Source: Corticium candelabrum (taxonomy: Eukaryota > Porifera > Homoscleromorpha > Homosclerophorida > Plakinidae). Taken from it: a stretch of DNA of 64,000 nt. The position numbers and the translations under genes were made by a program. Position 1 is the stretch's first letter, and each line of letters starts with the position of its first letter. The stretch spans positions 2,246,231-2,310,230 of the forward strand of contig NC_085103.1 of assembly GCF_963422355.1 (NCBI RefSeq), written 5' to 3'. Below the pieces are notes generated by a model that worked only from the letters and a program-made list of their open reading frames with translations, had not been told where the DNA came from and searched no databases. Positions 1-10,047 of the stretch are shown here, one piece after another.

Positions 1-2
1 AT

Positions 3-541
3 GTGACACCACTCGACAACCAAAGTTTCCAGCTATTCAAGACCATGTTATGGAACCAACCAGCACCTGCTATAACAACGACATGTGGTAACTTAAGCAG
101 TCATCAAATTTCCATGTTGACTTGCAATCGTTGGCTAACAGAGGACATTCTGCAAAAATTGTATGATGTCTTAATTACATCAACGTTCAATAGACTGTCT
201 GTGCATAGTTCTCTCTGAGTATAACAAAACACAATTGCACAAAGTTGTTTTAGCAGCTACAGAAGACAAGGAAAACGTACGTCTTGTATTCTTAATTAAT
301 CTTAAACGTTTCAGTAAATCAATTTCTTCAGACCACCATGGCTTCCAACAAGCTGCTAACAGGAAATCACTGGGTGGTAGCTGTAATAGATGTCTGTGCT
401 GAAACTACCTACTACTGTGATCCCTTAGGTTTTCCTATTCCTATCAATCTGTCAGCAGTAGAAACACAGCAGGTTTCTTTAGAACTGAAGAGGGTTCTTA
501 GCAAGCAAACAAAGGTTCTATCACATGATTGCAATGCATAA
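3..541 (+). pseudogene. Ulp1-like (C48) cysteine peptidase fragment
   Basis: Seen: residues RWLTEDILQKLYDVL (about 125-170) match the substrate-side helix of Ulp1/SENP peptidases, and TGNHWVVAVIDV followed by TTYYCDPLG (about 358-430) match the His-Trp and Asp regions of the catalytic core. Between them a third frame reads VRLVFLINL (about 275-305), which resembles the strand before the catalytic His. The three pieces lie in three frames, so it is broken or needs introns; one GT-AG pair is near 277-314. The catalytic Cys segment is not seen, because the hAT element begins at 562. Ulp1-like domains are common passengers of large DNA transposons, so a transposon-borne rather than host desumoylase origin is inferred. 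Confidence 0.55.
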
Positions 542-561
542 GCCGACGTTAGGCCCCAAAT

Positions 562-3201
562 CCGGGTTTCCCCCAGGCATCCTGGAGCCGGGCGGGGCGC
601 CCAGTTTAAAAAATAGGCGTGCCCGCATAATTTCAAACTTGAGCCTTTCCTTTAGATGTTCAGATTGTCACAAGACTTACACACATGCGAGGGAACGCAC
701 CTGTCGCCACACCATGCATGCGGGTAGGACTGCAAGGCTATTTGCACCATAGTCACGGGACCAACACGTGCTCCAGTTATAGTCTCACGTAGCCAGTTAG
801 GCTTCAGTCATGAAACGGAATGCTACTACGGGCACAACAAAGATTACTTCCTTTTTCGGTCTGAGTTCTGGTAAGCCATTTGCTGCGCCTGAAGAAACAG
901 AAAACGACTGTCCACCTGCCAAGGCTTCGAAGCATAGACTCACTTTTGATGTTTTGTGGCAGGAGAAGTTTCCTTGGATACGGTATGTGTGCGATCCAGG
1001 TAATGAGACAAACAGTAATAGCATGTACTGTACACTTTGCCAAAGACACAACAAGTCATCACGCCAAATGGTGTGGATCACTACACCCTGCGCGAATTAC
1101 AGAAGAGATAAAGTGACGGAGCACGAAACGTCGCAATGCCACAAGGACGCCGTACTGGCCGAATCAAAGGCTGCAGCTGCACAAATTAGTGGAGAGATTC
1201 GAACAGCACTGGATCAGCAAGTGTCAATGAAACGCAAAGCTTTAATTGGTGCATTGAAGTGTTTGTATTGGTTGGCGAAGGAGGAGACTGACCATCACAC
1301 CAAGTTTGGTTCTCTACTGCACCTTGCTAAGTCTCTAGGTTGCTCCTATTTGTCCGAGCTAGGAGTAGCCAAGAATGCAAGTTACAAATCACACCCGATG
1401 ATTGATGAATTCTTGACACTTATGTCCAGCTGCGTGGAGAAAGACATCATTGATAAGATGCGATGCAGTCCAGCTGTTAGCATATTGTGTGATGAGTCAA
1501 CTGATGTGGCTAACATAAAGCAGCTGGTTATATTTTCTCATTTTCTCTTTGCTGGTCAGTTTCAATCCTGCTTTTTGAAAGTGACTGATTTTTTAGATGG
1601 CAGAGCGGACACCATAGAAAAGAAGCTAGTTGATGTCTGCATGACATGCAAAATTCCTTTGAGTAAAATCCAGGCGTTTGGAAGTGAAGGGGCTGCGGTG
1701 ATGACAAGAAGATGTACAGGTGTGGCCAAGAGATTGAAAGCCCACAATCCTGAGATGATATCTATTCATTGTGCTGCACACAGACTTGCTCTTGCAAGTT
1801 CACAAGCAGCTGCGAAAGTGCCCTACTTAAAGAAATTTGACAGTCATCTTACGTCAGTTTTCTATTATTTTGACAACAGCCCAGTCCGAGAAGCATCTCT
1901 GCATGAGATTCAGAAACTGATGGAACAGCCCATTCTCTGCCTCAAGAAAGCAGTTCACACCAGATGGCTTTCCCATGATCAGGCAGTTACTGCCATTCGA
2001 CATACTATGCCTTCCTTGCTTGCTACTCTTGAAAAACAAGCAGTAGAAAAGAAAGACGCAGTTGCTACGGGTTTACTCAGTGCCATGACTTGCTACAACT
2101 TTGTTGCCACCATCTATCTTCTAAGTGATGTGTTACCAGGGCTTACGGCATTGAGTTTGGTCTTTCAAACAGAAGGTGTTGATATCTCTCTTATTCAGCC
2201 TCATGTCTCTGCAACAATTTCTGCCCTTAAGCATCTTCGTGATCAGAATGGCTCTTATATGCAGAAGCTTAGAGGTGTTGTGAGTTGTGAGAGAACTGTC
2301 TACCCAGTGGCAGTTTACTATTCCAGTTACTGAACAACTTGGACTTCTTTTCAGACGAATATACGTGAGAAATATATCGACTCATTAGTTGACAATCTTG
2401 AAGAGCGATTTCGAGATGCCTGTTTGTTAAAGTCTCTTTCCACGCTCTTTGATCCCAAATCAGTAGTGGCTGTGCTATTGAAGACGCCTGACCAGTTTAA
2501 TAGGTAGGGTGAGGAACAGTTGACAGCAATAGCTGAACACTTTCAAGCTTCAGTAACAAAAGAGAGACTTGAATCAGAGTGGAGTACGTTTAAACATGTT
2601 CTGGTTAGCAGTTTCAAAGACAAATCAAGCAAGGGTGTGATGTTAATCTTATCTGGAAATTTGTCCTTTTCTGTCCTGCATAAGAAAGACATTATCAATG
2701 CTGGCCAGTGTCACGTTAGTCCTTCCTGTATCAACAGCAAACTGTGAACGAGGATTCTCTACCATGAAGAGAATAAAGAATACAGCCAGGAACCAATTGA
2801 AAACAGACACTGGACAAGCTAATTCGACTCTCTGTTGAAGGACCTGAACTCGATGAGTTTGAATTTGAGCAAGCAGCCACCCTCTGGCCTCGCAACGAAA
2901 TCGAAGAATTGACATATAGGACATTCTTCAACTTTCTACTAAATTTACGACCAGATTTTTTGAAACACTCAGTGACTCTGCTTTACTAAGTTTAGCTAAG
3001 ATGTTTAGGTATTTTATCTTAATTAATAACGTTGCAACTTGCTGTTGTCACAGTAGAGAATAAACACAGTTACTCTACCCTTTCTCCACCTGTTTATTGT
3101 GACTGAGTCACGTGACTAATTAATGACTAATTAATGACTAATCACATGACTAATTAATAATAATACCGCCCTGTTCAAATCCAAGCCTGGGGAAACCCTG
3201 G
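562..3201 (+). mobile_element. hAT transposon copy 1 (decayed)
   Basis: The ends carry an imperfect inverted repeat of about 17 bp: ccgggtttcccccaggc at 562-578 and gcctggggaaaccctgg at 3185-3201. Both have the CAGGGTTTCCCC look of hAT termini. Between them is one transposase-like gene with breaks. I cannot find a convincing 8-bp target duplication, so the outer limits are uncertain by a few bases. Short tandem copies of atgactaattaa occur near 3116-3165, inside the right end. Confidence 0.6.
810..2989 (+). pseudogene. hAT transposase, ZNF862/DUF4371-like, broken
   Basis: An open frame of 507 codons (810-2333) carries an N-terminal zinc-finger-like stretch (YCTLCQRHNK...HETSQCHKDA, roughly residues 70-115). 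It also has the first acidic catalytic region SILCDESTDV and the second as GSEGAAVMTRRCTGVAKR, where the usual Asp of the G-S-D-G-A motif is Glu. The reading continues in other frames: TNIREKYIDSLVDNLEERF (about 2355-2410), an in-frame TAG at about 2506, then the dimerisation region TANCERGFSTMKRIKNTARN (about 2730-2790). A one-base shift near 2812 precedes LDKLIRLSVEGPELDEF and a stop at 2987. At least three shifts plus the stop and the Asp-to-Glu change make it non-functional. A small intron at about 2276-2354 could remove the first shift. Confidence 0.75.
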
Positions 3202-3714
3202 CCAATGGTGAACACATCTGTTATCAAAATGTTTTGAACTTTCTGTTCAAAAGTGTTCATTGGCATGTGGAATAATAGCGTTTACATTTGTTGCAATTTC
3301 TGCATTCACCCCAACAAATGTCTGGGAAGGTATATGCTCACCCCACATGGTTCTGAATGATTTAAAGTCAAATTTGACTATTTTGGCAAGCAAGTAAATA
3401 TTCACCTTACCTACACGCAAGGTGCTAGCGTGTTGGATATCCACTCAGACTATTGACGTGGCAAACATCATTGATAAGTCTGCACTGGTACCCACAGCAT
3501 CGTCTTTTAACTAACAAATTTCATATCAACATCAAGCAAGCAGACTTAGACTTAGCCTGAAGCAGAAAGACTGCAAACCTGAAGAATACAGTTTTGGTCA
3601 CAAAAACGCACCATGTGACGAAGGTACAGAGAATAGCAATAAAAGAAGTCCGTCTACTACTCACTTGGACATCTCTTCTGTAACAGTTCCACAGCTCACA
3701 ACTGGACAAGAATT

Positions 3715-4325
3715 TTCCTCCTTTGAATAGCTAAAGCACTGCATTTCTAGTTACAAAAGAGCAATCTTTATACAATTTTACATTAGGAGATGCAGGTCAC
3801 TAGATTCTGCCAAGAAGCGAGCAACTAAAAAAAACTTCAATTCTGACTCAAGGTTTTCAGAATTACAGTATAACTGTATTCATGGTAGAAAACATTTCCA
3901 GTCACGGGTACAGGAAAAACGCTCCACTCACTCGTAAGTCTCGTTTGTTTGTCGTAATAGCTATTCAACGCCTTTATATGCACGACTTCACTACATTGCA
4001 GAACCTTTCAAATAGAATGCCCGTGTTTTGTGAGAATTGTAGCATCAACAGATGGACAGAAATTGACCATCGAAGGTATAAACCTCCAGCATAATCATGA
4101 CATTAGCAGGGTAAGAATTATTGTCATCCTTGCATTCAATAATTGAAAGGCATGGCATATTGCATTGCACTTGGCTGTAGCAATTTAGAGACAATAAACA
4201 GCACCTTCTTGTTTTCATAAGAACTCTTCAGGCAACTACCACGACAGAGAAAGCTTTTCAATGATGCCAAGAAAGAAGCGCAAAAGTTACTGTCATTACA
4301 AGCAAACAAGAAGGTGGTTTAAGAT
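3715..4325 (+). pseudogene. FAR1/ZSWIM-like (Mutator-type) DNA-binding fragment
   Basis: Three exon-like pieces read as the N-terminal FAR1/WRKY-GCM1-type zinc region of ZSWIM1/3-like, MULE-derived proteins. Piece 1 (about 3715-3933) has FSSFE, an in-frame TAG, then IQFYIRRCRSLDSAKKR and LQYNCIHGRKHFQSR, with a donor at 3934. Piece 2 (4002-4110) has IECPCFVRIVASTDGQKL and INLQHNHDIS, with an acceptor cag at 4001 and a donor gtaaga. Piece 3 (about 4213-4320) has RQLPRQRKLFNDAKKEAQKL. The CIHG, CPCF and HNH spacing fits the zinc ligands of that family. The in-frame stop and the absence of a transposase core downstream point to a relic. Confidence 0.55.
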
Positions 4326-4489
4326 AAACTGTCAAACTAAACAGGCCAATAGGTTCTTTTAAAGGACCTGAGCAATTGGTATTTGTTGCCAATTGGTACA
4401 AAGTTGCAATGGTAGTTGCATACCAACAGCATCAGCACACACGCAGAAACTGCACTACACACACAAACCGGAGTGGTTGGCCTGAAGCC

Positions 4490-4770
4490 AGTCAAAAGCA
4501 TCAGGATCGGTAAAAATAATACTAATTGCAACGAAGACATGAGTCTGGCGGTAAGCATTTTTACTCATCACTGACACCAGCTCATCAAACGCACAAAGAC
4601 GGAGACGAATGTTCTGCGGAGCCCATTTTGTTTTGTCTGCGCACGCGTATCCTGGGCTTATACTTGGGCATGGGTGTATAGTTAGGCATGGGCGTTTTTT
4701 CCGGCTGAAATTTCGGACCTGTCGCACATGGGTGTATATACGGGCATGGGTGTTATTTCGGCATGGGCGA
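4490..4770 (-). repeat. Dispersed repeat, partner of 42,950-43,230
   Basis: The minus strand here and the plus strand of 42,950-43,230 match over about 250 bp, and both encode the string RLRLCAFDELVSV after a YACA(D/N)KTKW segment. The 5' part holds short reiterations of cccat(a/g)cccgtatatac. I do not recognise the family; a degraded transposon or MITE is likeliest. Confidence 0.55.
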
Positions 4771-4799
4771 ATAGCTAAAGTATACTATACCATGTAATA

Positions 4800-6580
4800 G
4801 TTATAGCATCAGTTGTGGAAATCCACGTACATAGTTATTGATCCAAAGCCTTCAAGGCTTATCAATGAGCTAATTGACAGAAAACAGGTGAGAGTCTGTG
4901 AGGTTGAGGTGTCAATAAAATACATGGCCCCATTACAACCATGATATAAAATATTTAGAATATATCATGTGACCTTTAGAGGTAATGCGATTAGTGAATT
5001 TGGTACAGTGGCAGTTTTGAACTTACCAAAACGTTTCTATCATGTATAGAACACCCCATATTGACTAATCACAATGTCTAAAGATCAAGTGACGTATTCT
5101 AAAGTATCCTTTACTTCACCACACCATATTGGAGGTTATACCATGGTTACGTGACGTGTGACCAGTCATGAGCGCATATTGAGGTGGTGTATATAGCGTA
5201 TTGCACAGCAAGTATGCAATAAGTTACTTCCGCTTATTATCTTACTTTCATTTATACTTACATGTCACGTGACCATGTTATAAATAACTTATCCTATGAT
5301 TAGCGGGCAATATGGCTTCATGGGCACTCAGAACGGGGTTATAAAGCCATATAGCACGCCAATCATACGATAACCTACACTCACACAATACTACTATAAA
5401 TAAACCGATGTAAACAGATATGAGGTGCATTTCTTACCTCTTACAGTCTTCAAAAGGATAGAAGAGTTACGCGACCTCTTCTGGTTGTTTTTTGCCTTTA
5501 ACCTCTTTCCAAAATGTTGAAATAAGGACTGATGCCTATTCTGGTCCTTCTACTTGAAAAAACAGAAAGGAAAGTCATGTAGATAACTTCTGTGCTATTT
5601 GCACGTAACACACAGCCACTTGACTCTACCTAGCTCGTTGTGCTATACAACAAATAGGGTCCATGGCAGCAGAGGAGACAAGGCCCATTCTTGTGAGACT
5701 TGATGATAATTCCTTGATTACCCATCAGATAAACAAGATGATTGACCTTCTTATACAGTTGGTAGACATGAGACAGAATTGTTGAAAAACTAGACTTTCC
5801 CCCATCCAAGATACGAGATCTGCTTAAACGATATTGAAGGCATGTTTCATACCCAAATTCAAAAGGACCCAGTCAGGATGGGACGTACTCTTATGCCAAC
5901 CTAACATGCTTATGCTTAGCTCTGAACCTCCTTCTGTTAGGGTTAGGGTTACTTACAAGTTAGGTCAATGCTGAAGCCAGCACTAGAGTCAAAAACAACT
6001 ACGTCCGGCCGCTTTCATTATCTACGTACCAATAATAGACTTCTTTCTTGTGATGAAGATTTAGCTCATGAAGGCAACTGCTCCAACAGCAACTATTTCA
6101 TCATGTTCCCTGACTGACCGACTGACAAAGTTATTTATTAGACACAAATTTCTAAATACAGAACACCAAAAGTTAAAAATATTATCCATGACAGTGGAAT
6201 CACAGTCACAGGAAACTACAAGTTAAAAGTATGCGCAAATAGTAGAGATCAATTCTTATGAAAAGCGCCTTGAATGGCACTGTGCACTAACTGGCTGACT
6301 GATTAACTGCCGCTCGTTAGTTGCACACATATCTGTCTACACAGAGACACATCTAAAACGTAAATCTGTTTAAGCCACTAAAGTAGCACAGGAGAAAGAT
6401 GGATTAACTAAATGAACTGTCTCTGACTGTTTGTATCACATTATCTCTTCTTGTTAAATCACAGGATAACGGCTTAGAGAAATCAAAGTTAGCCAATGAA
6501 CTCAAACAAGATCTCCAGAGTGAGTTTATAAAATGAAATCAGAGTGCAAACAGTGTACTCAGTATTTGGTGCATTGACAA
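4800..6580. other. Gene-poor stretch
   Basis: No convincing exon was found on either strand. It holds a 30-bp-arm hairpin at 5,289-5,373 (listed separately) and many short AT-rich segments. A two-and-a-half-unit TTAGGG run at 5,936-5,951 is too short to be telomeric. Confidence 0.4.
5289..5373. repeat. Inverted repeat (hairpin)
   Basis: The arm ttatcctatgattagcgggc... at 5,289-5,318 pairs with the arm at 5,344-5,373 (...gccaatcatacgataa). There are about 26 matches in 30, with a loop of about 25 bp. It may be the core of a small MITE; no flanking target duplication was recognised. Confidence 0.55.
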
Positions 6581-6586
6581 TTACAT

Positions 6587-7185
6587 TTGTTCATGTCAGG
6601 TATCAAGATGCCGTCTATATATCAAAAGAGAGGAAGACCAAAAGGCCACGAACTAACAGTGATAGGCCTGCCGTCAAAAAAGGAGAAGTATCTGAAAACT
6701 CTTCAGCCATTTATTAAGTTGCACACATCAGTAAAGGAGAAGGATGGGTATTTATTTGGACTAACAAGCACATCCAGCTAGTTACTCTGTACATTGTGCA
6801 GTAATGCTAGAATGATTTGTGGACAAGATTTGGCAGCAGATGTGCCGAAAAATACAAAATTAACAACTGCTTAGTGAAAGGAGATGTAGAGGCTAGACCA
6901 GAGATAATAACTGATGCTGTTCTGGATGAGAATGCAGATATTCATTTAATCAGGAAGTAATTTCAATGCGATGCTTGGCTGCTTGTGACCCAAGTTGTAC
7001 GGCAGAAGCAGGAAACTCAAGGATACAATTGCAAGTACTGTTTCCATGATCTAGATGATGAGTCACAAGCAATTTTGTGTGACCACTGCTTTCAGTGATT
7101 TCACATAAAGTGCATGGGGCTGAAACAGAAGACAAAGAAAATGTACTGGTTTTGCAGACATTGCCACCATGCATGCCCAATGTAG
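6587..7185 (+). pseudogene. PHD-finger fragment of a transposon-type gene
   Basis: The first open stretch reads QKRGRPKGHELTVIGLPSKK, an AT-hook-like GRPKG followed by VIGLP. A stop at 6,779-6,781 and several others follow. In a second frame VLDENADIHLIRK (about 6,918-6,957) leads to a PHD-type C4HC3 finger: CKYC, then CDHC, FHIKC and WFCRHCHH (about 7,030-7,170). A TGA sits where the conserved Trp before FH is expected. The order GRPKG...VIGLP...PHD recurs from memory in TE-associated proteins of sponges and cnidarians; this recollection was not checked. Together with the FAR1 and Ulp1 fragments it suggests remnants of Mutator-type genes (inference). Confidence 0.5.
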
Positions 7186-7469
7186 CTAGTGCTCCACGCT
7201 ACCTATAGCCATATTTACGTATAGACATACATATCTATTGCTGACTAAGATTATAGCTTGCTTAGCTGTGACAACTCCGTTGACTTACCGACCCAACACT
7301 ATGCAGCTACGTATACGTGTACAGTACCGACAAATTGTGAGTTGTGAGAGTGTCGTGTGACCAGCGTGATGCGTCATGGAACCAGTGTGCCGTACCCCTA
7401 GCCGGAGCAAGTTGCAGGTATGGCCCTACCCGTGGCCACTTCCTTATCAGAAACTACACAGTACTTTAG

Positions 7470-9825
7470 TATGGAACATTAACGGACAAGAGAACCAACA
7501 CAATAGAACATATTGAAATAATTTAACTTAATTAGGATAGAAATCTCCTTGTACCTGCTAGAGTCACCAACTCTTCACTAAAATACAAATGTATAAATGG
7601 ACATGCACAGAATCAATGGCATATATTTATGTATCAAAGTATCGCTATGAATATATTTATCACACTCAACTGACAACTGATACGGAGTAGCTATCAAAGT
7701 CTGTTTGCATACTGTACATGCATGTACATGCAGTACATGTACCTACAAGGATACCAAGTGTATTTTTCCACTGCTAGCAACAACGTGTATATTCATTGGC
7801 GTGTCCATGCACATATTAAACGTCTCCAGATAGTGCAAACACAAAAGTGAAAATTAGTTATTAAAACTATAATTAATTTAGAAGGCTCTGCCTATAGCTA
7901 AATAGATGCAGACTTGCCTTTGTGACTGCTATATGAAAGATGCATGACAATTCGACCTTAGTATTTCAGTCTCAAAAATGGCATGATCTCGCTTTTTCAA
8001 CCATTCTGCGCTCACACAGTATCCGTCCAATTCTGGACTGGTAGCCTCAAGTCCCCGTACATTAGCTAATGACCACACTATAGTCTAACTGTTTACAACA
8101 AGCTCCTACCACCTTGAATAAACCCATAGATTCACTAGAATATTTAGCGCTGTCGCACCATGGTCGCAGAACACTAGACTATTCAGTGAACGTGTCCGAG
8201 ATTAGGTCACGTGAGCCAGCTAGCAACTTGCCGGCGAGTCTGATATACGAAAGAAAAACAGTAGAGTGAAGATATGACGGGCAGAAACGCGTACCTCTCA
8301 ACGAGCCAAACGGTGGTGAGATACCCTTAGTCTTCTCGAGCAGTCGTCCGAGATTACCTCGCGTCCGAGTATTCAATCTGAGAGCTAGACTAGGTTTACT
8401 GGAACAACGGTACAACAGTTTCCGATATATCAGCCACGAAGTTGGTCCAGGTTGGAGCTAACAAATGCAGATCGCAGCGGGCAGAAGGGGTGTCCGAGTT
8501 AGAACAGAATGATCCGGGACTCTAAAAGTTGACCGCAATACGGTAGCACCGCCCAACAAATTTCAGTCGTACTTTAGAGAGGTCAATAGACATCGGTCTT
8601 CGCTATGCCAATTACGATACCGCCCACCAAACGCCCATGCACTAGTAGGCCTGTAGACGGAAATGACGACTGGTAAACATATTTGGCTAATTAACGATTT
8701 GAAAGTCAAGAAAATGACAACAAACAGTACGTTGTCTTCTTGTAAGCAAAGTTTAGGGGTGAAGTCCAGTCTTAGAGTTGCAAAAGAGCGCGTCCAGTCA
8801 GCTAGGGAGAGTAATTGAGCACGTGAGTACACCCTTACTATGAATATGATCTGTTTACGACCACACGGCTTTGCCTAGTACGAATAGCCTCGTATCAGAC
8901 CTCCCGCGCCGTCGTGCCCTGTTCCCGTATAACACGACAACGCCGGAGAGGGTCTGAGATCATCCCGCCTACTTTCTTCACCTAGTGTCACCCCGTCATC
9001 TAAGTGTCACCGCGTCACCAAATGTGATTCGATCAGCAGTCTAGGTAGCATAGAATAGGGATGCAATAGACGCCGCTCTATTGCAGTGCTAGGCTACGAG
9101 AACAATACGAATCGGGAAGCTCGTGTACGATTCGGGAACATATGAAGCCTGGCAACGCGCGTGCCGTCAAACAAGGTGTTGACTAGAATTTTAGCTCTAC
9201 AGTCTTTTGGAGAGGAAGTCCTCTCTCCCAGAGAGTTGGCAAATACGTAGAGCTTGCGTAGGGGCGGGATACCAACACTGAAAGGAAACAAGCAGAGTAC
9301 GAATGGAAGGTCAAGTCTGTTGCAAGACATTCCGTGTGACACATGAGAATAACTATTAGACTAATCTTATTAGTAGCCTGAGGCTTGGTGATATACGAGC
9401 TCATTTGATCATCTAATGGCATAAACAGAAACCCTCTCCGGCGTTGTCGCGTTATACGAGAACCGGACACGACGGCGCGAGAAGTCTGGTACGAGGATAA
9501 GTACGGGACGGCTTCTAACCTATTTTGTCATGAGTGACCTAAGTATTGTGCTAAGCTCTCCGGATTTTGATAGCATATATCCATGCAATTGTAGTTCCAG
9601 ACTCATCAGTAATCTGACTGAAGTACTGCTGAACAAGGAGCAATATTCTCGGCAATTCTAGACGACGTCGAACCGTTTCAGGTAAACAAAAAATTAGGTT
9701 ATACTCTAGATAGATAAACTAACGGATAGAAATTTTGTGCGTAAGGATTTAAAAGTTGCTAATCAGATCAGATCTAATATCACTTCGATTAGCTAACAAG
9801 CTCTGGACTAACCAGCAAATCTCAC
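7470..9825. repeat. Segmental duplication, copy 1 (partner 33,830-35,760)
   Basis: Long collinear matches to 33,830-35,760 are readable throughout. Examples are aatctccttgtacctgcta (7,540s / 33,880s), accatggtcgcagaacact (8,158 / 34,743) and catatatccatgcaattgtag (9,575 / 35,504). Copy 1 contains a 617-bp insertion (8,883-9,499) that copy 2 lacks; copy 2 contains a hairpin at 34,247-34,415 that copy 1 lacks. Copy 1 lies directly upstream of fibrinogen-domain copy A, and copy 2 upstream of the ficolin-like gene. No intact ORF was recognised in copy 1. Confidence 0.8.
8883..9499. mobile_element. MITE with ~65-bp inverted ends, 6-bp TSD
   Basis: The left end (aatagcctcgtatcagacc..., continuing to gacaacgccggagagggt) is an inverted match to the right end around 9,430-9,499 (...accctctccggcgttgtcg... 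to ggtacgaggata). It is flanked by AGTACG at 8,877-8,882 and 9,500-9,505. The paralogous sequence near 35,425-35,440 has a single AGTACG and no element, which is an empty site. No transposase is present, so it is non-autonomous. A 110-bp relative is at 43,328-43,437. Confidence 0.75.
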
Positions 9826-10047
9826 AGTAAAATATCACCTCACAGTTTCTAGAAGGCGTGTGTTATACCACATACTCTGTATATGCGTGATTAATCTATC
9901 AATATACCAAGCCATCCGACTATTCTCATTCTTCTCCCTAATTGAAGACTCCAAACTGTAACTATATCACTGCTATTTGAGTATCGCGTAAAATTCACCT
10001 TTCTACAGACGTTGCTTGTTCTGTAGGTCATTCGAAAACAAGAAGAC

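Noticed and set aside
3201..3265. Imperfect hairpin (ccaatg...gaacac / gtgttcattgg) after the hAT element
   Set aside because: Short, imperfect and AT-rich; it may be part of the interrupted flank, with no supporting second copy.
5936..5951. TTAGGG repeats suggesting telomeric DNA
   Set aside because: Only about two and a half units, without degenerate flanking copies.
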